Shown: one piece after another, positions 8,409 to 18,667 of the stretch
Layout: every line of letters starts with the position of its first letter
Position numbering within the stretch: the stretch's first letter is position 1
NCBI GenBank assembly: GCA_047600765.1
Contig: JASGKF010000001.1
Coordinates: forward strand, 2,046,001-2,110,000
Direction: 5' to 3'
Length of the DNA: 64,000 bases
Source of the DNA: Viridibacterium sp047600765
Lineage (GTDB): Bacteria; Pseudomonadota; Gammaproteobacteria; Burkholderiales; Rhodocyclaceae
The notes under the pieces: model-generated
The model's input: only the letters and a program-made list of their open reading frames with translations
What the model was told of the DNA's origin: nothing
Database searches by the model: none
Translations under genes and position numbers: made by a program

Positions 8409-8837
8409 TTACGGCAGTTCGTTGAGCAGTGCCCAGAAAGTGCCAAGCACTCTGACCGCTTCGACGAACTCGTGGAAGTCGAGAGGCTTCACGACGTAGG
8501 CATTGACGCCCAGTTGGTAGCTGTTGATGAGGTCCTGCTCTTCGCGCGACGAGGTCATCATCACGATGGGAATTGTCTTGAGTTGTGGATCACTCTTGAC
8601 CTGACGCAGCACTTCTAGACCATCCACGCGCGGCATCTTCAGGTCGAGCAGGATCACGGCGGGTTCGCCGGCCGGGCGATCGGCGAAACTCTCGCGGCGA
8701 TAGAGGTAGTCCAGCGCCTCGGCGCCGTCGTGCAGGCAGATGATTTCGTTGGCCAGCTTGTACTGTTTGATGGCATCGACAGCCAGTTCGGTGTCGCGCG
8801 AACTGTCGTCGACGAGAAGAATGGGTTTGTGCGTCAT
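8409..8837 (-). CDS. Single-domain response regulator (Rcp1-like)
   Basis: 142 residues consisting only of a receiver domain. Acidic residues occur in ILLVDDS near the N-terminus, the phospho-acceptor Asp in VILLDLKMPRVDG, the conserved Thr/Ser in VMMTSS and the Lys in YVVKPLDFHEF. The loop after beta-3 and the segment LDYLYRRESFADRP are typical of the Rcp1 subgroup that pairs with bacteriophytochrome-like and PAS kinases. It has no output domain, so it must act through protein contact. The ATG at 8837 lies 7 bases after the stop of the histidine kinase gene, making that kinase its likely partner. Confidence 0.9.
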   Translation of the reverse strand: MTHKPILLVDDSSRDTELAVDAIKQYKLANEIICLHDGAEALDYLYRRESFADRPAGEPAVILLDLKMPRVDGLEVLRQVKSDPQLKTIPIVMMTSSREEQDLINSYQLGVNAYVVKPLDFHEFVEAVRVLGTFWALLNELP

Positions 8838-8844
8838 GTGTGGG

Positions 8845-10641
8845 TCAGGCCGAGGCAGGTTTGAGGGTGAAGTAGATCGTGGCGCCGAGATCGGGTTTGC
8901 CTTCCGCCCACACGCGCCCGCCGTGGCGGGCAATGATGCGTTGTACGTTGGCGAGGCCGATGCCGGTACCTTCGAATTCGTCGGCGCGGTGCAGACGCTG
9001 GAAGACGCCGAACAGCTTGTCGGCGTAGCGCATGTCGAAGCCGGCGCCGTTGTCGCGGACGAAGAAAACCAGCATGCCGTCCTGTTCCCCGCTATGGCAG
9101 ATCTCGATCTTTGCCGGATCACGTTGCCGTGAATACTTGACCGCGTTGTCGAGCAGGTTGACGCAGACCTGCTTGAGCATGTTGATGTCGCCTTCGACAG
9201 CGGGCAGCGAATCGATGTGCCATTCGATGTTGCGTCCGCGCGTGGTCATGTCGAGGTCCTGACGGACCGCCCGCACGATGTCGGCAAGGTCGATGCGCTT
9301 GGTATGCATCTCGGCACGGCCCATGCGCGAAAAGCTCAGCAGGTCGTCGATGAGTTGTGCCATCTCACGGCCTGCATCCTGGATGGTTTTCAGATAGCGT
9401 TTCGCGTTGTCGGAGAGCTGCGCTTCCGATTCGCGCGTCAACATCTGCACGTAACCGTGGATGTGGCGCAGCGGAGCGCGCAGATCGTGCGAGACGGAGT
9501 AGGAGAAGGACTCCAGTTCCTTGTTGGCGGTTTCGAGCTGGATCGCGCGCGCCTGCAGGTCGAAGTTCAGGCGATTGATCTGTGCTTCGGTTTCGCGTGC
9601 GCCGGTCATGTCGCGCGCCATGGCGTACATGAGGTTCTCGTGCGGCACCGATGCCCAGGACAGGATGCGCCAGCTGCCATTCTTGTGGAGATAGCGATTC
9701 TCGAAACGCAGCACGGTCTTGCCGGCCACGATTTGTTTCTCGACCTCTTTCATGGTGGCTTCGTGGTCGTCCGGGTGCACGAAGTCGAGGAAGGGGCGGG
9801 TCAGGAACTCTTCCGGCGTCCAGCCCAGGATTTCCTGCACGGCCGGGTTGACGCGTTTGAAGTAGCCGTCACCGCTGGCAATGCACAGCAGGTCCAGCGA
9901 CAGCGTGAAGAAGCGGTCACGTTCGGTTTCAGCCAGCTTGCGGCGCACGAAGCCGCGGTGTGTCACGAACATGGCCAGCCCGGTTACGCCAATGGCGATG
10001 ATGCTGCCGAAAAGGATGATCGCCTGCACGATCTGCGTGCCTTGTTCGGTGCGTTGCCGGCGCTCCTGCAGTAGAGCTTCTTCGACGCTCGTCATCTCGT
10101 TGACGATGCTGCGTATGCTGTCGTGCATTTCCTTGCCGCGGCCGACCTGCGCGGCTTGCAGCGTGGCGACAAACCCTTTGGAGCGACGCAGTTCGACAGC
10201 CTGTTCACCCGTCCGCAGTTGCTCGTTGACGATGCTGCCTAGCTGGTCCAGGCGTTGTTGTTGCGCGGGATTGTCCTTGAGCAGATCGTTCAGCTCCTGC
10301 AGCTGTTTGCCTGCAGTGCGAACGGCCAGGCGGTGCGGCTCCAGGTAGCTGTCTTCGCCGGTGATCATGAAGCCGCGCCGGCTGTTTTGCGCATCGGTAG
10401 TCAGGGCGTGGAGCTTCTCAAGGCCACCAAGAACTTCCCGCGTGTGCTGCACCCAGCCGATGTTGTCGCGCAGCTGCGCAATGCCGTACCACGCGGCCAC
10501 CGCGATCACCGTCAGGCAGACAAGCGCAAAGGCGAAGCCGGCCTGCACCGTGCGTTCCATTTCTCCGCGTGGCTTCTGATTCCCAGCCTTGGCTGGCGCA
10601 GAGGCAGCCGGGGAGGACAACAACTCGGCCGGGCGCGCCAT
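8845..10641 (-). CDS. CHASE3-PAS sensor histidine kinase
   Basis: 598 residues. A transmembrane helix lies near residues 33-52, followed by a CHASE3-type extracytoplasmic helical domain (NSRRGFMITGEDSYL) and a second helix near 230. A PAS domain follows (RDRFFTLSLDLLCIASGDGYFKRVN is its start), then a dimerisation helix with the phosphorylated His in SYSVSHDLRAPLRHI, and an HATPase domain with N, G1 and G2 boxes (NLLDNAVKYS, VRDNGAGFD, GTGIGLANV). It has no receiver domain. The start ATG overlaps the TGA of the upstream REC-GGDEF-EAL gene (TGATG), so the two are translationally coupled, and the Rcp1-like regulator follows 7 bases after its stop. The signal is unknown. Confidence 0.92.
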   Translation of the reverse strand: MARPAELLSSPAASAPAKAGNQKPRGEMERTVQAGFAFALVCLTVIAVAAWYGIAQLRDNIGWVQHTREVLGGLEKLHALTTDAQNSRRGFMITGEDSYLEPHRLAVRTAGKQLQELNDLLKDNPAQQQRLDQLGSIVNEQLRTGEQAVELRRSKGFVATLQAAQVGRGKEMHDSIRSIVNEMTSVEEALLQERRQRTEQGTQIVQAIILFGSIIAIGVTGLAMFVTHRGFVRRKLAETERDRFFTLSLDLLCIASGDGYFKRVNPAVQEILGWTPEEFLTRPFLDFVHPDDHEATMKEVEKQIVAGKTVLRFENRYLHKNGSWRILSWASVPHENLMYAMARDMTGARETEAQINRLNFDLQARAIQLETANKELESFSYSVSHDLRAPLRHIHGYVQMLTRESEAQLSDNAKRYLKTIQDAGREMAQLIDDLLSFSRMGRAEMHTKRIDLADIVRAVRQDLDMTTRGRNIEWHIDSLPAVEGDINMLKQVCVNLLDNAVKYSRQRDPAKIEICHSGEQDGMLVFFVRDNGAGFDMRYADKLFGVFQRLHRADEFEGTGIGLANVQRIIARHGGRVWAEGKPDLGATIYFTLKPASA

Positions 10642-12726
10642 CAATGGACGGGAAACGTCTGCTGCAGGAAAGACAGGCACTTCTCGGCCGGCACGGCGGG
10701 GCTGTAGAGATAGCCCTGCACCGTGCGGCAGCCGGACTGTGCCAGCAGACTCTGCTGTTCGCGCGTTTCGACGCCTTCGGCCACCACCTCCAGATTGAGC
10801 TGTTGCGCGATGGCAATGATGGTGCGCGAGATGGCGAGGTCGTTGGGATCGGTGACGATGTCGCGCACGAAAGCCTGGTCGAGCTTGAGGCGGTCGACCG
10901 GGAAGCGTTTGAGATAGGCGAGGTTGGAATAGCCCGTGCCGAAGTCGTCGATCGAGATCTTGAGCCCCATCTTGCGCAGCTGCGACATGATGGCGATGCT
11001 GGCTTGCGGGTCGTGCATGCTCGCCGATTCGGTGAGTTCCAGCTCCAGACGCTCGGAGTCGATGCTGAATGCGTTCAGCGTGCTCTGGATATCCGAGATC
11101 AGCGAAGCGGCCGAGAACTGGCTGGCCGACAGGTTGACGGCAATTGCCGGTGGCACGGCGCCCATGCTCTGCCATGCGTTGATCTGTTCAACAGACGCTG
11201 CGCAGCACCCAGTTGCCCAGTTCGGGCATGAGGCCACAGACCTCGGCAATGGGAATGAAGTGGTTGGGCGGCAACCAGGTCAGGCGCGGGTGTTGCCAGC
11301 GGATCAGGGCTTCCAAGCCGACTACCTTGCCTGAGGCAATGTCGACCTGGGGTTGGTAATGCACGACCAGCTGGTCTTCCCGGCGCAGTGCCTCACGCAG
11401 TTCGCTCTCGATCTGCAGGCGTTCGCGCGCACGGTCCGACAGCAGCGGGGTGTAGAAGGCGAAGCTGTTGCGTGAATCGGCTTCGGCACAGTGCAGGGCG
11501 GCCTCGGCACATTGCAGCAACATGTAGGGTTCGGTGGCGTCGTCCGGGTACAACGCTACGCCACCATGTACGGGCAGCACCCATTGCCGGTCGGCAGCTT
11601 GGATGGGGGCGCGCAATTGATCGAGGATGTGGGGCGCCAGTACGTCGATCTCGACGCCGCGGCCCACCTCGAATGCCAGCGCGAAACTGTTGTCCGACAC
11701 GCGCGCCAGCAGCTCGGTCTGTACCTGCCAGACGCGCATGCGGCTGACCAGCGCCATCAGGATGTCCTTGAGGACGATGTCGCCGTAGCTGTCGTTGATT
11801 TCGCCGACCCGGCCGACGCCCAGCATCATCACGACCAGTACGGTTTCGACGTGAGCGTCGCGTGCCTTGCAATAGTGACCGAGCTGCTCGAGAAAGTGCT
11901 TGCGGTTGGGCAGGCCGGTTACGGAATCGAAGTGGCCAAGGTAGAAGGCGTGCTCTTGTGCACGCTCCTGGTCGGTGACGTCGATGCCGCTGAGGACCAG
12001 ACGATCATTCTCGCCGTCGTCTGACAGCACGCCCGAGGTCCACACGATGGTGCGCCCGGTCGGCAGCGCCATCGGCCAGCTGCGCTTGGGCAGGGGGCTC
12101 TTCCATTCGAGAGCCGAGCGGATATGCAGTCGCGTGGCGTCGAGGCTGTCCGGCGTCGAGAAGATCTCCCAGAACGGTTTGCCGCGCATGGCCGCGAAGG
12201 GCTGGCCCAGAACGCGCTCGGCAATCGGGTTGAGGTACATGATGTTGCCGGCGCTGTCGATCACGGTGATCAGGGCTTGCGCGGTGTTGAGCGTGGCGCG
12301 CATGAACTTGCGCTCGGCATTGAGCTGAGCATTGACGCGATCGTTCTCGCGCCTTTGTCGCGCTTCCTCCAGCGCACGCGTAACGGCCGACGGCAGGCGC
12401 GCCATACGGTCCTTGAGTACGAAGTCGGTAGCACCATCACGCAGGGTGGCAACGGCGCGCTCGTCACCGAGCGAACCGGACACGAAGATGAAAGGGGTGT
12501 CGGCTTGTTGCTGGTTGCGGATTTCCAGCGCTGCCATGCCGCTGAAGCCGGGCAGGTTGAAGTCGGCGAGGATGATGTCGGGGCCGAAGCGCTCGAGGGC
12601 TTCCGTGAAGCCGGCCTGGTCGTAGACCCGTTCGTAGTCGGCGACGATGCCGCCGTGTTGAAGTTCGACCTTCAACAGTTCGGCATCAGCCAGTGAGTCT
12701 TCAAGCAGCAGTACTTTCAGGAGCAT
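10641..12726 (-). pseudogene. REC-PAS-GGDEF-EAL protein gene, interrupted by a one-base frameshift
   Basis: Reading on the minus strand, residues 1-120 are a receiver domain with D55 in IILADFNLPG. A PAS domain (VIDSAGNIMYLNPIAERVLG), a GGDEF domain and the start of an EAL domain (LEALIRW) follow. The frame stops at 11188 right after WVLRSVC. The rest of the EAL domain is intact in the next frame: EQINAW, NLSASQFS, LELTESA, DDFGTGYSNL, KLDQAFV, EGVET. One extra T in GTCTGTTGAACAG explains the break; removing it restores VCEQINAW. The GGDEF signature is degraded to SDNSF, so cyclase activity is unlikely, whereas the EAL part retains its catalytic residues. Without correction the first product lacks most of EAL. 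It is either a recent mutation or a sequence error. It heads the three-gene signalling operon. Confidence 0.85.
11184..11194. repeat. Short palindrome at the EAL frameshift
   Basis: CTGTT-C-AACAG, with 5-bp arms around a single centre base. The premature TGA (11188-11190) lies inside it. The inferred original had only 4-bp arms, so the inserted base lengthens the palindrome. Confidence 0.7.
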
Positions 12727-12955
12727 CGTGTCACAAAACCTTCATCTGGCGTTTCCGCGATGGCAGAAGGGTCTTTGCCCTCTGATTCCTGACCTGTGCT
12801 GCAAGAGTGCTATGGCTTCAGCATAGGGGAGTGGGTCATGACTATGCAAGCCGGCGACATGCCCGGACGGGCAGGTTTGGTGAGACCAGGCAAGACAATG
12901 CAATTTCGTAATTGCCCACATGAGGAAAAACAATTGGCGCGCCGGCTGAAGCGGA

Positions 12956-14203
12956 CTAAGGCTTTTCTGCCGGCGTGGCAAACCACTTCGACTTCGGCAC
13001 CACGACGGCTTCGGCGGGTTGGTCGAAGAAATGTGGCGACATGATCTGTACGCCATGCTCGTTGAACTGGTCCTGTATGTTGGCGTGCAACAGCGACAGG
13101 ATGCGGATGCGATGCAGGGGTTCGTCGATGTGGGCGAAGACTTCGTACTCGACGTAGAAGTCGCTGAGCGCGCGCTGGTAGACCACTGGTGCCGGCGTGG
13201 GCCGTACGCCTTCGGTTGCTGTGGCCGCGGCGATCAGCATGGCGTGCACCTGTCGCCAGGGCGTGTCGTAGCCAATCGTGACCGTGGTCGACAACAAAGT
13301 GCCCTGTGTCGCCGACATCTTGGAATAGTTGTGGATGGGGCTGCCGATCAGCACACCGTTGGGAATGGTGATCTCTTCATTGCGCAGGTTGACGAGCTTG
13401 GTCGCTAGCGTGCCGACCTCGACGACCATGCCTTCCACGCCGTTCACAGCGACAAAGTCGCCCTTGCGCAGCGCACGTGAATAGACCACCACCAGCCCGC
13501 TCATCATCTGGGTCATCACGCCCGTGGAGCCAAGGCTGATGACGATGCCGAACAACACGGACAAGCCCTTGAAGGCTTCGCTGTTGCTGCCGGGAATGTA
13601 GGGGTAGGCGAAGGCGATGCCCAGGCCCCAGACCAGTACCGTGACGATGCGGCGCGTGGCCCCGGTGGTTTCGCGATGCAGGAAGGGCAGCTGCAGTTTG
13701 CCGCTGTGCACGCTCTCGAAAACCTGTCCCATGACATCGACGATGGCGCGCGTGAGGAACAGGATCACCGCCAGCGTAATCAGATCGGGCAAGGCATTCA
13801 CTGTGCTATGCGCGATACGTGTCAGCGTGGACAGCACCAGCTCGCCCAGTTGTTCGCCGAGTGGGCGGGAGAAGGGGAAGCATTCGAGTGCGAACACGGC
13901 CCAGGCATAGATGAGGATCAGCCACAGACCCCAGCGGAACAGGCCGGCGAGATGGGACAGGAAGCGTAGCGCCAGCGCGCCGAGGCTGTGCGCTCCCTGT
14001 TCACCGCTGGTGGGGGCCAGCCGCTCCGACATGCGTCGCCACAGGTGTTCCAGACCGTACAGCGAAGCAGCGAGTACGGCCGTAGCCAGCAAGGCCAGCG
14101 CCACACCGATCAGCAGGCTGGTCGGCGTCGTGCCGGCGGTGTCAGCGGCGCTGGCGGGCGAGGCCGCAGCAACAAGCGCAAGGAGCAAGACAGGCAGCCG
14201 CAT
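12956..14203 (-). CDS. MscS-family mechanosensitive channel
   Basis: 415 residues. A cleavable signal peptide (MRLPVLLLALVAAASPASA) precedes four to five membrane helices. The MscS pore-lining helix and beta domain are visible: IVISLGSTGVMTQMMSGLV, then SRALRKGDFVAVNGVEGMV, TKLVNLRNEEITIPNG and SPIHNYSK. The extra N-terminal helices place it in the larger MscS-like group rather than the minimal 286-residue form. It would open under membrane tension to release solutes during hypo-osmotic shock. ATG 14203 is preferred over upstream in-frame starts because GGAGAT is correctly placed and the signal peptide starts there. It lies downstream of copZ on the same strand but 61 bases away. The roughly 230 bases after its stop hold no gene I can support. 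Confidence 0.9.
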   Translation of the reverse strand: MRLPVLLLALVAAASPASAADTAGTTPTSLLIGVALALLATAVLAASLYGLEHLWRRMSERLAPTSGEQGAHSLGALALRFLSHLAGLFRWGLWLILIYAWAVFALECFPFSRPLGEQLGELVLSTLTRIAHSTVNALPDLITLAVILFLTRAIVDVMGQVFESVHSGKLQLPFLHRETTGATRRIVTVLVWGLGIAFAYPYIPGSNSEAFKGLSVLFGIVISLGSTGVMTQMMSGLVVVYSRALRKGDFVAVNGVEGMVVEVGTLATKLVNLRNEEITIPNGVLIGSPIHNYSKMSATQGTLLSTTVTIGYDTPWRQVHAMLIAAATATEGVRPTPAPVVYQRALSDFYVEYEVFAHIDEPLHRIRILSLLHANIQDQFNEHGVQIMSPHFFDQPAEAVVVPKSKWFATPAEKP

Positions 14204-14264
14204 GGGTAGATCTCCGGTCAGATGCAACGATGACCCGACGATCATACCCGCCTGTCCTGTGGCT

Positions 14265-14459
14265 TCAATCCGTCGCGGGATAGCCGGCCTCGGCCAATGC
14301 TTCGGCCAGGTTGTCACGCGACTCGCCGCTTTCAATGTTCACCTGGTGCGTGGCCAAGGTGACGACAACGCGGGCTTGTGGATCCAGAGCACGGATGCTG
14401 CGCGTGACGACGCTGGCGCAGTGGCCGCAAGTCATGTCGGGAAGGGTCAGTTCAATCAT
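14265..14459 (-). CDS. copZ: CopZ-like copper chaperone (HMA domain)
   Basis: 64 residues forming a single heavy-metal-associated domain with the metal site MTCGHC (C11, C14). Such proteins carry Cu(I) in the cytoplasm and deliver it to P1B ATPases or to CueR. The ATG at 14459 follows a GGAG box. The gene is transcribed away from copA from a CueR-type promoter, which ties its expression to copper. The C-terminal EAGYPATD is typical for this family. The copper assignment rests on the context and the GHC variant of the motif. Confidence 0.92.
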   Translation of the reverse strand: MIELTLPDMTCGHCASVVTRSIRALDPQARVVVTLATHQVNIESGESRDNLAEALAEAGYPATD

Positions 14460-14499
14460 GATGATTCTCCAGTAATACCGGTATGGTCCGGCAGAACAA

Positions 14500-14530
14500 A
14501 GCCTGATCCTTGCCACGGTGGCAAGGTCAA
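14500..14530 (-). promoter_or_regulatory. CueR-type promoter for copZ
   Basis: On the minus strand TTGACC (14530-14525) and CAGGCT (14505-14500) are separated by exactly 19 bases, the abnormal spacing that MerR-family activators correct by twisting DNA. The spacer lies within a perfect 9+1+9 dyad, CCTTGCCAC and GTGGCAAGG (14508-14526), the expected CueR operator form. Confidence 0.85.
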
Positions 14531-14555
14531 GCCGGAGATGTTTTCGGGCAGGGTG

Positions 14556-14586
14556 TTGACCTTGCCATTGTGGGAAGCTTCAGCAT
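14556..14586 (+). promoter_or_regulatory. CueR-type promoter for copA-cueR
   Basis: TTGACC (14556-14561) and CAGCAT (14581-14586) are separated by a 19-base spacer with an imperfect dyad, CCTTGCCA and TGGGAAGC. Its layout matches the known E. coli copA promoter. It lies about 30 bases upstream of the chosen copA start and so rules out the longer upstream reading frame starts. Confidence 0.85.
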
Positions 14587-14614
14587 GGGTCATCATCCAT
14601 CAAGGAGCCCAGCC

Positions 14615-17058
<2,444 letters not shown>

Positions 17059-17062
<4 letters not shown>

Positions 17063-17499
17063 GAACCCACGCTCCCGAACGTGCCGAGGCCTTGCAGAGC
17101 GGCCTCGTTGACATCGGCCAGGCATCCGCTGCCAGCGGTGTGTCGGCCAAGATGATCCGCCACTACGAGGAGATCGGCCTGCTGCCCGCCGTGCCGCGTA
17201 CCGTCGCCAACTACCGGCTCTACGCGCCACAGCACGTGCAGAGCCTGCGCTTCATCCACCGCGCACGCGCGCTGGGCTTCTCGATGGACGAGATCCGCGA
17301 CCTGCTGGGCCTGTGGCAGAACCGGCGCCGCTCCAGCGCTTCGGTAAGGAAGATTGCGTCGGCCCACATCGACGAGCTGCAGACGCGTATCGCGCAGATG
17401 CAGTCCATGGTCGATACGCTCAGCCACCTCGTGCATTGCTGTCATGGTGATGAGCGACCAGACTGCCCCATCCTCGTTGACCTGGCCGGCGAGGACTGA
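17059..17499 (+). CDS. cueR: Copper-responsive MerR-family regulator
   Basis: 146 residues. A MerR winged helix comes first (DIGQASAASGVSAKMIRHYEEIGLLP, with NYRLY after it), followed by a dimerisation coiled coil and a C-terminal metal loop. C128 and C136 are 8 residues apart (CHGDERPDC), the same spacing as the Cu(I) ligands of E. coli CueR; C127 gives an extra Cys. It should activate copA and copZ when copper, silver or gold enters the cytoplasm. The gene overlaps the copA stop by four bases and is therefore under its own control, forming a feedback loop. Confidence 0.93.
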
Positions 17500-17632
17500 G
17501 CGGGGAGCGTCAACGTCGCGCAGACCGCGTGCGTTGGAGGGTGGCAGGACAGCGCAGCGTGACATGAGGTAGCCTGCGGGAAAGCCGGAGCACACGGCAG
17601 GGTTGCAACTCAGCAGCAGAGGGAGAGCAGCG

Positions 17633-18649
17633 GTGAAGGCTGGCTACGATTGCATCAACGGCGAAGTGCAGGCCTCGCAGGCCGAGGAGGTGCCGATCCG
17701 CGTGTATGCGGCACCCAACAAGGAGGAGCGCGAGGAGCTGTTGCGTGACTTCGGACTCGACCGCTACGACCTCGACGCTGCGCTGGACCCCGATGAAATT
17801 CCGCGCCTGGAATTCAGTCCCGAGCTGGCGACCCTGATCTTCAAGCGTCCCAAGAACGTGACCGTCTCCGAACAGTTGCGCTTCGACGTCTGCTCGGTCA
17901 CCTTCTTCATCCGTGGTGGTTCCATGGTGCTGGTGACGGCCGAGAAGGAGCTGCATTTCGATCGCCGCGAGTTCCGCGCGCTCAATGGCCCCAACGACTT
18001 CCTGCTCAAGTTCCTGCTGGCCACGGTGCACCACTTCCTCGAGCACCTCAAGATCATCAAGCAGCTCACGGCCGAGCTGGGCAACAAGCTCAGCGTGTCG
18101 ATGGAGAACCGCTACTACCTGCAGATGCTGGCGCTCAGCGAGAGCCTGATCTACTACATCGACGGTATCGAAGCGAACCTGGCCGTGCTCAGCAAACTGC
18201 GCAGCGCGGCGCACCGGCTGGGCCTCACCGAATCCCAGATCGAAACCCTGCACGACATCACGCTGGATACGCAGCAGTGCGCGCGTCAGGCCGATATCTA
18301 CAGCAGCGTGTTGTCGGGCCTCATGGATGCGCGCGGCACCATCATCAACAACAACGTCAATAACCTGCTCAAGAACCTCACCCTGATCAGCGTGATCTTC
18401 CTGCCGCTCAACCTGCTCGCCAGCATTGGCGGCATGTCGGAGTTCAGCGGTTGGGTGCAGGAGGTCGGCATCAACTGGCACCTTGCCTATGCCGGCGTGC
18501 TGCTGGGCATGGCCTTGCTTGGCGGCGCCATGTGGGTCATGCTGGTCGGTGCCTTCGACCGCAACAACAAGCGTGGCTTCTTCCCCTCGCGCAGCCATCT
18601 GGGTGACCTGCTGCGACGCGCACTGCGCAGGCTGAAGCTCAAGTCCTGA
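17633..18649 (+). CDS. CorA-family divalent cation transporter, GMS variant
   Basis: 338 residues. The N-terminal cytoplasmic part is mixed alpha/beta, followed by long helices (residues 130-250) and two C-terminal membrane helices, the normal CorA plan. Between the helices the family normally has GMN, the selectivity motif; here the sequence is LLASIGGMSEFSG, with Ser in place of Asn. This GGMSEF form appears to define a divergent branch, so the ion carried (Mg, Co, Ni or Zn) cannot be stated. GTG 17633 is used because GAGGGAGAG precedes it; a TTG 30 bases upstream is less likely. It follows the copper operon but has its own 133-base leader. Confidence 0.8.
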   Translation: MKAGYDCINGEVQASQAEEVPIRVYAAPNKEEREELLRDFGLDRYDLDAALDPDEIPRLEFSPELATLIFKRPKNVTVSEQLRFDVCSVTFFIRGGSMVLVTAEKELHFDRREFRALNGPNDFLLKFLLATVHHFLEHLKIIKQLTAELGNKLSVSMENRYYLQMLALSESLIYYIDGIEANLAVLSKLRSAAHRLGLTESQIETLHDITLDTQQCARQADIYSSVLSGLMDARGTIINNNVNNLLKNLTLISVIFLPLNLLASIGGMSEFSGWVQEVGINWHLAYAGVLLGMALLGGAMWVMLVGAFDRNNKRGFFPSRSHLGDLLRRALRRLKLKS

Positions 18650-18667
18650 GCGAGGCGCGACGGAAGG

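Noticed and set aside
14475..14484. ATACCGGTAT palindrome upstream of copZ as a third operator
   Set aside because: Only 10 bp, lies downstream of the copZ -10 element and has no spacing or sequence match to CueR sites.
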